Below, piece after piece: positions 54,420 to 63,347 of a stretch of DNA of 64,000 nucleotides. The translations under genes and the position numbers were made by a program. Position 1 is the stretch's first letter; every line of letters starts with the position of its first letter. Origin of the DNA: Aurantiochytrium sp. KH105 (Eukaryota; Sar; Bigyra; Thraustochytrida; Thraustochytriidae); contig BGKB01000142.1 in the NCBI GenBank assembly GCA_003116975.1, forward strand, positions 124,001 through 188,000, given 5' to 3'. The notes beneath the pieces are model-generated. The model saw only the letters and a list, made by a program, of their open reading frames with translations. It was not told the DNA's origin and did not search any database.

Positions 54420-55979
54420 ATGGAACGCGTCCTTGCAGGATGGTTCGCCGAAGGCACCTCGTACCTGGGCACCATGTGGAACAACGCCGGCAAGGGCGAG
54501 TCAGAAAAGTTCGAGGAGGTGGCGAGCGAAGCTAGCGCGGCGGGGGCCGCGCAGGCGTCCTCGTCCTCGTCCTCATCGTCGCCGCGCAACCCGCGCGCAA
54601 AGTCCACAGATTCCGCAGTGTCCACCGCCAGCGCATCGAGCCGTGCGAGCAATGTCAGCGCCGCCAGCAACCGCTCCGGCAGCTCGCGCTTCAACAAGGT
54701 CGTCAACTGGTTGGCCTTTGGGTCCAAGAAGGCCCTCGCAAAGGCCGGCGCTGGCACGGCCGTGTCCAACGCCAGCAACCAGGTCGCCACCAAAAAGTCG
54801 GCTCTCGACATCCTCATGGCCACAAAGGGCGGCAACGGATTCAGGGACCCCGCAGACCCGGCCGCGCTCCAGGCCGTCTCCGTCATTGGCCGCGGTGGAT
54901 ACGGCAAGGTCATGCTCATGCGCAACAAGACCACCGGCCGTCTTATTGCTGTCAAGGAGGTCGCAAAATCAAACCTTATTGACAAGCCCGGTTCCACCCG
55001 CGGCGTCCGCCCCGTCAGCACAAAGGTGGAGCACGCCGAGATGGAGAACCTCGTCCTGCACACCGTTGGCGAGCACCCCTTTGTCACCAGCTTCCACGGC
55101 TCCTTCCAGAACAAGGACAAGATCTTCATGTTCCTCGAATATGCACCCGGCGGCGAGCTCTTCCAGCACATGCAGCGCCAGGGCGTCTTTTCGGAATCGC
55201 GCACGCGCATGTATGTAGCCGAAATCACCTCGGCGCTCGCCTTCTTGCACGAAAACGGTATTGTCTACCGCGACCTCAAGCCGGAGAACGTGCTGTTGGA
55301 CAGCAAGGGCCATCTTCGCTTGACTGACTTTGGTCTCTCGATCCAATTTAACAAGTGCGGTGACGACAACCTCATGCGATGCTACTCAATCTGTGGTACC
55401 CCCGAGTACATCAGCCCCGAGCTCATCCTCTGCGCGACCACCAAAAAGAACGACCGCAACGCCACCTATGGCAAGACGGTTGACTGGTGGGCCCTTGGCA
55501 TTCTCATGTATGAGATGCTCTACCGTGTGCCCCCCTTTTATTCGCGTGAGCGCAAGGCCATGCTCAACAAGATTCTCGCCTGCGAGCTCCAGTTCCCCAA
55601 GACCCCGGCAAAGCTCAAGCCCGTGTCTCAGGACGCAATGGACTTTATTGCCGCGCTCCTCAAATACGAGGAGCGCGACCGTCTCGGCTACGGCAACGAA
55701 GGCTCCGCCAATGTCATGGCCCATGCCTTCTTTGACGGCCTTGACTGGGACAAGCTCTCGGCCCACGAGTACGAGCCCGAGTTTGTTCCTGCCCTCGCCA
55801 ACACTGTCGACACCTCGAACTTTGACGGCGCGTTCACCAACGAGCTTCTCCGTGTCGACCCGTGCTCCTCGTGCGCCTTTAACCTCGAGCTAACTGGCTT
55901 TGGCTTCCTGCCCGAGGACTTTGCAGAGGAGACGTGGTTTGAGCGACCCTCCACTGACGCGAAATCCTTGCGTCTCTGA
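54420..55979 (+). CDS. AGC-group serine/threonine protein kinase
   Basis: The 519-residue protein starts at ATG 54420, preceded by a CAG-rich leader. Residues 1-150 are Ser/Ala-rich and probably disordered. The kinase domain has the Gly loop VIGRGGYGKV (about 156), the ATP-binding Lys in AVKEV, the catalytic loop YRDLKPEN (about 283), the metal-binding DFG as TDFGLS (about 303) and the activation-segment end CGTPEYISPE (about 326). The YRD, PEYISPE and VDWWALGILMYEML features are typical of the AGC group. The tail continues past the domain with DWDKLSAHEYEPEFVPAL, like the AGC C-tail with its turn region. It ends with a weak hydrophobic-motif candidate (FNLELTGFGFLPEDF). A 20-residue insert (LIDKPGSTRGVRPVSTKVEH) in the N-lobe is unusual. 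Exact subfamily undetermined. Confidence 0.92.
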   Translation: MERVLAGWFAEGTSYLGTMWNNAGKGESEKFEEVASEASAAGAAQASSSSSSSSPRNPRAKSTDSAVSTASASSRASNVSAASNRSGSSRFNKVVNWLAFGSKKALAKAGAGTAVSNASNQVATKKSALDILMATKGGNGFRDPADPAALQAVSVIGRGGYGKVMLMRNKTTGRLIAVKEVAKSNLIDKPGSTRGVRPVSTKVEHAEMENLVLHTVGEHPFVTSFHGSFQNKDKIFMFLEYAPGGELFQHMQRQGVFSESRTRMYVAEITSALAFLHENGIVYRDLKPENVLLDSKGHLRLTDFGLSIQFNKCGDDNLMRCYSICGTPEYISPELILCATTKKNDRNATYGKTVDWWALGILMYEMLYRVPPFYSRERKAMLNKILACELQFPKTPAKLKPVSQDAMDFIAALLKYEERDRLGYGNEGSANVMAHAFFDGLDWDKLSAHEYEPEFVPALANTVDTSNFDGAFTNELLRVDPCSSCAFNLELTGFGFLPEDFAEETWFERPSTDAKSLRL

Positions 55980-57008
55980 TCTGATCCTCTTTTTGCGTGA
56001 TGTTTCCCGCAAGAGGCCGTATGTGTATTTCCTCCCGTCATGTCTATTTTTGTTCTGTACATGACAATAGAGGACCCTCTCCCCATACCTTTTCCATTCT
56101 CACGACAAGTCCCCTTTCTTCTCGGCCTCATGTAATCTGATCGCTCAGCCATGACCCCCAATCAAAACCATCTGTTCCCCCATGTGTGTGTATTTACTTT
56201 TCATCTTTTACATTCTGCTTTTACTTGGCTTTCTGCATTCTCCAACTTGGGCTGTGTACTTAGGGGTGCACCTAGTCGGTCCACCTCACCGTTATGAGGG
56301 TTGCTCAGTCTCCATAGGAGACATGAGTAAGTCCACCACATAAAAATAATAATAAAGTAGCCGTTCGGGGCTCTTCGGGCTTGTATGGATTCGAACTTTA
56401 CCGCTTGCCCGCTCGCTCCAGACTTTCTAAAAATCGACGCAACTCGCAATGGAGATTGGAGCCGACACTCTGAGCCCAACCATCCCTGTTTCGCGGGATC
56501 CTCCTTTTTCCTTTGGAGTGTTTGAGGTAGGCCTCCCTAATAGCCTCTGGGTGAGGATTTGACTTTTTGCAAGATGGTGCGACTTATCGTCCGTGAAAGA
56601 TACATGGGGGACTCACAGAAGTGCTATGAGGTGGCCCGACTAAGTGCACCCCTTCGTGTTGCAGTCGATTGACGTGTGCATGACCCTGGTCTTTTGGACC
56701 TTTCTTTCGCATGCTTTCTGACTGCTCGGAAGCACTTCGTGTCAACAAACACTCTCTTTGCTTGCGCTATTGCCGAGCGAAAAAGGAGGTCCACCGCCGC
56801 TTTATCACCCCATTTGAGACAGAATTTTGGCCTTGTTTGCTTGCTTGCTTGCTTGTGCAAGACAGCTCTTTCAAAAGTGCAGGCACGATCCATCATTAGC
56901 AAATGCGTATAACTGCAACCGAGACATGATTTGATTTGCGTATTATATCGCATGTAAACGCTGGACTCTCAGCACGCACCCGACACTCTTTATGTCGTGA
57001 AAGTATCA
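55980..57008. other. Intergenic region containing a MITE-like element
   Basis: About 1 kb between the kinase stop and the WASHC3 stop (convergent). Its main content is the inverted-repeat element at 56262-56653. The remainder is kinase 3' flank and unremarkable sequence with a GCTT run at about 56836-56855. Confidence 0.6.
56262..56653. mobile_element. MITE-like element with about 27-bp terminal inverted repeats
   Basis: The left end AGGGGTGCACCTAGTCGGTC (from 56262, continuing CACCTCA to 56288) matches the reverse complement of 56627-56653, with two differences in 27 bases. The 392-bp unit has no coding frame of note and contains smaller hairpins (CCTCACCGTTATGAGG; GTCTCCATAGGAGAC). That layout is typical of a non-autonomous DNA transposon. 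Flanks offer at best a 2-of-3 match for a TTA-type target duplication, so the superfamily is open. Confidence 0.65.
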
Positions 57009-57491
57009 TCAAACACCCGAATTCTCAGATGATGTGGACACAACGTCAAGTAAACGCTGTACTTCAGCCTGGTCGACGCCATCACCGAGCATTTTCAAGC
57101 GCAAATGCTCCTTGGGCATTCCCATTCGTAAGAGCGTAGCGTATTTGGCTGGCAGCACAAGCCCGAGTTTGTCTGGAGAGGCGTCGCTCGTCCTTGTTGA
57201 CGAGGTCACCGAGTTGCTCCTGTCTGTGCCAGAAATCGTGGTGGATTTGGCGGCTCCCGTCGTGGTCGCGGGAGAGAGCTCTTGTGGGCCCACGAGGGGC
57301 TCTGCTAGTCCCGGCACGCTGTGGAGTTTCGCCTCGAGGACTGCCAAGAGACTTTCTGTCCTGCTCATGCGCAGCGAGACGTCCACGAGCCGCGCCTCGC
57401 AGTCTGCAGCGAAGCGATTGAGAAACGACGTCGTGTCCGCGAGAAACGCGTTCACGCACGCCACGACCTCCACGTCGCCCGAGCCTGCCAT
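57009..57491 (-). CDS. WASHC3: WASH complex subunit 3 (WASHC3/CCDC53)
   Basis: The 160-residue protein starts at ATG 57491 (MAGSGDVEVVACV) and stops at TGA 57009-57011. The coiled-coil core FLNRFAADCEARLVDVSLRM, then RTESLLAVLEAKLHSVPGL, aligns with human CCDC53 (FLNRFSTVCEEKLADLSLRI ... LDAKLSSIPGL). After a Ser/Thr-rich linker a second conserved stretch, KYATLLRMGMPKEHLRLKML, matches the human RYARYLKMVQVGVP region. WASHC3 is a core subunit of the WASH regulatory complex, which activates Arp2/3 on endosomes. The frame is open about 105 codons upstream with hydrophobic simple sequence, and I consider that leader. The next gene upstream on the same strand encodes a sorting nexin, also endosomal. 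Confidence 0.9.
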   Translation of the reverse strand: MAGSGDVEVVACVNAFLADTTSFLNRFAADCEARLVDVSLRMSRTESLLAVLEAKLHSVPGLAEPLVGPQELSPATTTGAAKSTTISGTDRSNSVTSSTRTSDASPDKLGLVLPAKYATLLRMGMPKEHLRLKMLGDGVDQAEVQRLLDVVSTSSENSGV

Positions 57492-57833
57492 CGTGGCGCG
57501 CCCTCGTCCGACCAGTCTGCAACCTGCGTGCGCGCGTGCGTGCGAGCGTGCGCGCGTGCGTGTTTGCACGCGTTCGTGCGAACAGAAAGATTGTGCTCCA
57601 GAAATCTTCCAGTCAACCAACCAGCTGCAGATCAGCCAAGAAGAAAAACGAATGAACAAAACAAAACAAAACAAAACAAAACAAACAATGGTCAATGGGA
57701 ATAGAAAACGAAGCTCTGAAGGTATAGGCTTTGATTGCAGAAGCTTTGATTGCCGAGACTTTGATTGCAGAAACTTTGATGAGAAACTAGCCGACATGCC
57801 AGCCACTTCCAGTCAACGCACCACTTCTGCGTC
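57492..57833. other. Spacer with ACAAA and 15-bp repeats
   Basis: 342 bp between the sorting nexin stop and the WASHC3 start on the same strand. It holds CGTGCG-rich sequence, an (ACAAA)n run at about 57656-57685 and a 15-bp tandem repeat at 57728-57787. It should contain the WASHC3 promoter. Confidence 0.6.
57728..57787. repeat. 15-bp tandem repeat, about four copies
   Basis: The unit CTTTGATTGCAGAAG recurs about four times with small variations just downstream of the sorting nexin stop codon. Confidence 0.85.
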
Positions 57834-60329
57834 TTATTCGGCCTTTTCACGGAAAGCGAGCTTTTGCATAAGCTCCTCCATGGGCGATGGATTATGACCA
57901 AGCGCGCTCATACCGGGAGCCCGATGACTGCCGACACTATCATCGTCTTGAGAGTCCCGGTGACGAAGCTGGGAACGCTTGAACGTAGATATGTCCGTGA
58001 GAATGGCAGCGGGGGGACGCGCATTCTCTGAACTTGTCTTTGCCTGTGCCTTGGAGCTACTTCTGCTCCTCGACTTGCTTCTCGACTTGCTCTTCCTACT
58101 CTTTTCCTTCTTCTTCTTGGATTGGCGCTGCGCCGCTAAACGAGCTTCTTCTTCCTCAGCGTCGTCGTTCTCCTCTTCTCCATCTAATTCGGTCTGGGCC
58201 TGCTCCGCAAGCTCGCGCTCTTCGAGCTCAAGTTGACGCTCCCGTTCGCGCTCAAGTTCAAGCTCGCGCTCAAGCTCTTCGTTCTCCTCATCACGCGCCG
58301 AACGGCGAGAAGAAGACTTGCTGCTGCGGCGCGAAGAGGACTTGCTACGACGCGACGAAGACTTGCTGCGACGCGAAGAAGAAGATTTGCTGCGACGCGA
58401 AGAAGTAGACTTGCGGGCCGCAGCTCGAGATGAAGCGTCTATTCGCTCGCGTTCGGACTCCTTGAGGCCCGGAGGCGCCCGAGGGGCTTCCGGAGAAACC
58501 ATCACTGGTGGTTCCGGAGGACGCTTGCTCCGACGGCGATCTTGGGCGCTCGGGAGCAGAACGCCTTCCACGCTGCTCTCCATCGAACCTGATGCCACCT
58601 GGACAACAGACGAGGGCACGAGGCCGGCCAGTCCGCGCGCATTTGTGGCGTACCACATCGAATCATCGACGCGACGTGCAGAGAGGACCTCGCCACGGCT
58701 GACGTCGAGCTCGTCGCTTCGTGTGGCCGCATAGTCTTGACGTACGCGGAGGCGAGTCCCGTCGCGCATATTTGCCGCTGCGCTCATTTGATGAGAGCGA
58801 TCACGGTGCGAGTCACCGAGGGCAGCTGACCACACGGCCTCGGGATTCTCTGTGGGCGACTTGACCCGGCGCGAGGCCATGCGGGAAAAGCCGAACTTTG
58901 TCCGTCGCCTCGAATGGGTGTACTGGCTTCCAACGACGGACGAGCCAGCGTCGGTCTCCCCCATAAAGGAGCCACTGCCGCCAAACGAGGACCCGTCTTC
59001 ATCGTAGAGTGAAAACGCGCTTCCGTCACTTGCGTTTTCGTTGCGGACAACCACAAGATGACCCTTGGGAGTTTGCCCAAGGCGCACCTGGCTACCCGAA
59101 CCGTCAAAGGCCTTAGTGAGCTCGTCAAAACCACGAAGATGCAAGCGCGTCATATCACGCACGATTCGCTCCATGCGCAAAGTGCGCGCGGCCCGGTACC
59201 GTGTAAGTTCGATACCCAAGAGGCCGCGCTCGTGGTCCATGAGATCCTTTTCGGCAAGATCGAGCTTGAGTCGCGCTTCAGGGAGATTGTTCTGTTGCAC
59301 ATTTGCCAGTTGGCTTGCAAGACGCCCCTTGGGATCGCCATCACTCGCCATCTTACTTTGCAAGGTCTTTTCTTTGGACTCGAGGTCGGCGACCAATCTC
59401 GTGTGCACATCGACGCTTTTAATCTTTTTGGAGATGCCATCAACGTGGTTTTTCCACATGTCCACCATGTCAATCTCAAACTGGATGGGCTCCACCAAGG
59501 CAGCACGAAAGGTGCGCGACGACATAATATCGCTCTTTTGCACCGCAGCAAACTGCGACATCTTCTCCGCACCGTCGAGCAGGACGTCCGCCATGGTGAC
59601 CTCGCGTGCCGGGCCCAATGTGCTCGCGGGTGCAAGCTGAGCCGGACCAGAGACAAATTGAACCGAATCACGCTCCACCAAGTAAAAGTCTGCAAAAGAT
59701 TGAAACAGCTCGACCGAGGATCCCGCGAGGGCCATCATGCGTTCCGCCTGGGCTGCTGCTGCCTTGCGCAAGATGCGAAGCTGCACACGCACCACGTCCA
59801 GATCCTTCATGACGGCCGTGCGTAGACTGTTCGTGTCCTTGACCTCGGTCTCTTCGATCGCCTGCTTCCAGCGGTAAAAGCCCTCGCTGCCGGCCGTCTC
59901 GAAGGCGTGATCGGCGAGGCTGCGATCAAAGCTGGATGTTGAGCTCACGAATTGCGTATACCCGTCATCGGCGCGGAAAAACGGGTTGTTAGAAATGGCC
60001 TGCATAAAGAACTCGAGCTGGTGCATGCGCTTGGCCACAAACTGCTCGGACTTGTTGTTGAGCGTTTGCTTCTCGGGCAACAGCGGCACCGAGGCTCCTG
60101 GAAACCTCGCCTCCAGGACCCTCCGGAAGGCCTCAAAGTCCTTATACGAGCGCGCGACCGAGTGCGATTCGGTCTTGCTCGAGGTGCGAACAGTGTACAG
60201 CACGCTCGTCTTCATGAACCCTCTGTTCGCCTTGTGCGGCTCGCCCAGCGAGACCAGCACGGGGTCTTCATCGCTGAGCCGAATCCAGTCGTCGAGGCCC
60301 AGGTCCGGGTTCTGCACGGAGCCTCCCAT
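57834..60329 (-). CDS. PX-BAR sorting nexin with SH3 domain and actin-motif-like tail
   Basis: This 831-residue protein starts at ATG 60329. The PX domain (about 23-135) has the phosphoinositide-pocket stretch VARSYKDFEAFRRVLEARFP and PLLPEK. A long helical BAR-type region follows (about 145-390, FADFYLVERDSVQFVSG, LDLAEKDLMDHERG). An SH3 domain is at about 522-580 (VRQDYAATRSDELDVSRGEV, WYATNARGLAGLVPSSVV). The tail has Ser/Arg repeats of RRSKSSS type, a Glu-rich coiled coil and a Lys/Ser-rich block. It also has a segment resembling a WH2 actin-binding motif (ILTDISTFKRSQLRH, about 774-788) and ends PMEELMQKLAFREKAE. PX-BAR proteins bind and bend endosomal membranes. SH3 is usually N-terminal in the SNX9 group, so this order is unusual. 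WASHC3 follows on the same strand. Confidence 0.88.
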   Translation of the reverse strand: MGGSVQNPDLGLDDWIRLSDEDPVLVSLGEPHKANRGFMKTSVLYTVRTSSKTESHSVARSYKDFEAFRRVLEARFPGASVPLLPEKQTLNNKSEQFVAKRMHQLEFFMQAISNNPFFRADDGYTQFVSSTSSFDRSLADHAFETAGSEGFYRWKQAIEETEVKDTNSLRTAVMKDLDVVRVQLRILRKAAAAQAERMMALAGSSVELFQSFADFYLVERDSVQFVSGPAQLAPASTLGPAREVTMADVLLDGAEKMSQFAAVQKSDIMSSRTFRAALVEPIQFEIDMVDMWKNHVDGISKKIKSVDVHTRLVADLESKEKTLQSKMASDGDPKGRLASQLANVQQNNLPEARLKLDLAEKDLMDHERGLLGIELTRYRAARTLRMERIVRDMTRLHLRGFDELTKAFDGSGSQVRLGQTPKGHLVVVRNENASDGSAFSLYDEDGSSFGGSGSFMGETDAGSSVVGSQYTHSRRRTKFGFSRMASRRVKSPTENPEAVWSAALGDSHRDRSHQMSAAANMRDGTRLRVRQDYAATRSDELDVSRGEVLSARRVDDSMWYATNARGLAGLVPSSVVQVASGSMESSVEGVLLPSAQDRRRSKRPPEPPVMVSPEAPRAPPGLKESERERIDASSRAAARKSTSSRRSKSSSSRRSKSSSRRSKSSSRRSSKSSSRRSARDEENEELERELELERERERQLELEERELAEQAQTELDGEEENDDAEEEEARLAAQRQSKKKKEKSRKSKSRSKSRSRSSSKAQAKTSSENARPPAAILTDISTFKRSQLRHRDSQDDDSVGSHRAPGMSALGHNPSPMEELMQKLAFREKAE

Positions 60330-61976
60330 GCTCGCGCGCCCGGGGCCGCCGGCCTCCAGCGCGTCCCTCTGCCCGCGCGCCTCGCGCGCCTCGCGAGCCT
60401 CGCTTCCGCGCGCCCGCTCCCACCTGCGCCGGCCTTTCCGCAGTCTCGTCGCTTGGTGTTTCTTTCTTTGCTTGCTCGTTTGTTTGCGTCCACCGCGTGC
60501 TCTTTCTGCCTCTGTGTCTGTGACCGACGCGATACTTCACTTGCGGCCGCAAACTTCACTCACCTTCTCCGCTCTCCCCCTTGCGTTTCCCGCGTACAAG
60601 TCGGCATTGGCGCGCTGGCGCGTGCAGTAGAGGACGTTTACGATACCCCCCAGGCCCTCGGTTATAAATGTAAAGAACACAATGGCGGGTGTATGCAAGG
60701 GGCATCCTGCACGAATTTGCGAAAGTTGACTCCGATCGGCACGTGCCTCAGCGAGCGCTGTCGGCATCCACTCCGTGTCGAACCGATTTGCATACCTTCG
60801 GTGTCGCATCGGTGTGTACTGGAGAAAGATGACTTGTCTTGGAGGAGAGAGACATCACTCACGGTGGAGGTTGCAAGCGAGCACGAGGAACCAAACACGA
60901 AACTCGGACCTCACCAACATGAAATCGGCCTGCTCTTGAAACCGTCTCGTGCGTTGTTCGCTTGCTGCTCTTGCTCGTAAACTCAAGATTTTCGAGAAGA
61001 AAACATAAAAATTCCATGCTCGTCAACCTCGTCGGCATTGCGTAAATGAGCAAGTGCGAGATAAACCGGATTGTCTTGAGCACGTCGTTGGACTCGCTCG
61101 CGACCAGACGAAGAAGAATGCGTATTTGCTAAAGAAGAACTAAACTTCGCGTTGTACCACCTTTTCAGTAACGAACAGTCCTCGTTCAAATAGAATAGAT
61201 CAGAAGCCGATGACTGCTGCCGTCTTCGGCCTCGAGCAAGTACAAAATAACTACTGTGAGAAACTGACCGCCTCTGTGCGTCCGAGTTTGAGCTGAAAAC
61301 TGCATGTGGGTCTGGGAGCGTTGCACAAGCAATTCATTCTCAATGCACTCGCACGCGATGACGTTCAATGTTTGCAAGCTTTGCGAATTTACAGAATCGA
61401 TGCAGTATACGTCTCCCAATCGCTCCATCTTCTTCTTCCCCGGACCTCTTTTTTCCTCTCTGGGGAATCACCGTTGCAGACTATCCTCGCAGTATTCCAA
61501 AATGCGCTCACAGCAAACCTCTTCCCTTCTCCTCCTCCTTTTCTCTCCTCCACGTTATCGCGCCCAGGTCACACGCACTGCTCGCTTCCTCCCGCTCTTC
61601 CTTCCTCCTCCTCCAACCATGGCAAGTCTTCCGATTCCCCGATTGTTCCTTTTTCCGCAAGTCAACAATACCGACGCCCACCAGGCTATACTCCACTCAC
61701 AACCGTGCCGCAGCGTTTCTAGCAGCCTCCTTCCTCGCCTTCTCCGCCAGGCAGCAAATCCCAACCAACACCAAGGCCAGGTCGCTGGCTCTCCAGGGTA
61801 TACTACGCGCGCGCCAGCCGGCTCAGCTTCCCGACCGACGCTCGCCTGCGCGACAGCGCTGCGCGAGGGCGGCGGCGGCGTGGACGGCGACGTCGCAGCA
61901 GATCGCTCGCTCGGAGATCCGACCGACCGCGGCGGTCTCGAGGTCCGTCCAGTCCAGGCTCGGCGTCGCGAGGACA
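60330..61976. other. Divergent intergenic region
   Basis: 1.65 kb between the sorting nexin start and the dehydrogenase start. The first 200 bp are CG-rich, the middle is mixed and the stretch 61430-61620 is strongly pyrimidine-rich. The dehydrogenase frame is open back to an ATG at 61368, but the sequence in between looks like leader. No other gene seen. Confidence 0.55.
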
Positions 61977-63347
61977 ATGGCGCCCTTGCGCGGCGGCGAC
62001 GAGGAGGAGGTGCCCGACACGCTGCGGTTCGTGACGGAGGGCCACGAGGGCGAGCGCACCAAGGACATGAACGTGGTCGTCTTTGGCGGCAGCAGCGGCA
62101 TCGGGTTCGCGACGGCCGCCATGGCGGTCCAAGAGTGCGCCTCCAGGGTGCTGCTCGTGGCGCAGAACGAACGCCAGCTCGAGGCGGCGGCCAAGGTTCT
62201 GCGCGAGCTCGGGGACGGCCGCGCGGGCTGCGAGGGCTCCAACGCCCTCGTCGTAGATACCTTTCGCGCCAACGTGGCGCAGCGCGACGAGGTGACTGCA
62301 GCCTTGCAGGCCGCGTCGGCACATGGCGACGTTCACGCCATTGTCAACACGGCGGGCATTGCTGGATACATTGGCGTTTCCCTCGGAGACGTGCCGGACG
62401 ATATCTTTTTCTCAAAGTTCGATCCCGTGTTGAACAACCTGTATGGGTCCATGTTCATCAGCGCAGAGGCCTTGCGCATGTGGAAGCTCACGGGCGAAGA
62501 CGCCCCGGGCCCGGGCTTTGTGCCACGCCTCGTGCACCTGAGTTCCGAGGAGGCCCTCATGCCGTGCCCGGGCTGCGACCTGTATGGTATCTCAAAGAGC
62601 GGCATTGTCAGTCTCACGCGTTCGCTCGCCGCCTTTTACGAGGGCCAACTTAGCGTCAACGTGGTCGCCCCCGGCCTCGTGGACACTCCGCTCACGTGGA
62701 ATCAGGCGCGCGGATCAAAGCTTTCGCACAACGGCACAGTTCTTGAGCAGGTGGACCAGATGCAGACGTATCAGTGCTATGCGGATGAATCTTTGCGCGA
62801 GGCGTCAGACGCCTCGATGCTCGACAAGGAGGACAATCGTCGCATCATCCAGGATGGAACTTGCCAGGGCGGGGGAACAGGCCTCGGCTGCCCTTGCGAA
62901 GATATTCGCGCCAAGGATCCTCGACTTCCTTTAAAGTATGGCGAGCACCTTTGGCCGCCCATCGACCCCAGGGATCTCGGCGATATGATGCTCCACCTTT
63001 TGTCGCCTGCTCATGCCGCGACTTCGGGCGAAACCTTTGTCGTGGACAACAATACGACCCACGTGAGCAGCAACAGGCTGCGCTGGTCGCGTGAGACACC
63101 TACCGTGGCGAACGAGTTTCTCACGACGCACCTCGTCAAGAGCTGCCCTCGTTCCATGGTGGAGCTGTGTCCAAGCGCTGTCAAGTTCGTGAATCCGCAC
63201 CAATTCGGTTCTTTAGACTTTCCTTGGGATATCTCGCATTTGATTGTGCTCATCGTTGGGCTCCTGCTTGGCCGCTTTTTCTTCGTCAGGCCTTTGTCGC
63301 GATCACAGTCACCTTCTGACTACTCGGCTCTCGGCGACGGCAAGTGA
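61977..63347 (+). CDS. Short-chain dehydrogenase/reductase, tail-anchored
   Basis: The 456-residue protein starts at ATG 61977 (MAPLRGGDEEEVPD). It is a classical SDR: the cofactor motif FGGSSGIGFA (36-45), NTAG, catalytic Ser189/190 in HLSSEEAL and YxxxK at Tyr203/Lys207 (LYGISKSGIVSLTRSLA), followed by VNVVAPGLVDTPLT. These residues indicate an NAD(P)(H)-dependent oxidoreductase; the substrate is unknown. Two features are unusual: a long insert after the fold's sixth strand (about 245-320) with a Cys-rich part (DGTCQGGGTGLGCPCEDI), and a C-terminal membrane segment (about 418-437, ISHLIVLIVGLLLGRFFFV) with a short tail. That makes it a likely tail-anchored membrane enzyme. The frame is open to an ATG at 61368, which would add 203 residues of Ser/Arg/Ala-rich sequence; an organelle presequence cannot be excluded. 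Confidence 0.85.
   Translation: MAPLRGGDEEEVPDTLRFVTEGHEGERTKDMNVVVFGGSSGIGFATAAMAVQECASRVLLVAQNERQLEAAAKVLRELGDGRAGCEGSNALVVDTFRANVAQRDEVTAALQAASAHGDVHAIVNTAGIAGYIGVSLGDVPDDIFFSKFDPVLNNLYGSMFISAEALRMWKLTGEDAPGPGFVPRLVHLSSEEALMPCPGCDLYGISKSGIVSLTRSLAAFYEGQLSVNVVAPGLVDTPLTWNQARGSKLSHNGTVLEQVDQMQTYQCYADESLREASDASMLDKEDNRRIIQDGTCQGGGTGLGCPCEDIRAKDPRLPLKYGEHLWPPIDPRDLGDMMLHLLSPAHAATSGETFVVDNNTTHVSSNRLRWSRETPTVANEFLTTHLVKSCPRSMVELCPSAVKFVNPHQFGSLDFPWDISHLIVLIVGLLLGRFFFVRPLSRSQSPSDYSALGDGK

Noticed and set aside
56385-56410. Possible tRNA T-loop (GGATTCGAAC on + strand)
   Set aside because: The flanking bases do not form a five-base T-stem and no acceptor or anticodon arm fits.
61368-61976. 203-codon upstream extension of the tail-anchored SDR
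   Set aside because: In frame and opened by ATG, but pyrimidine-rich Ser/Arg/Ala sequence without domain; kept only as a possible organelle presequence.
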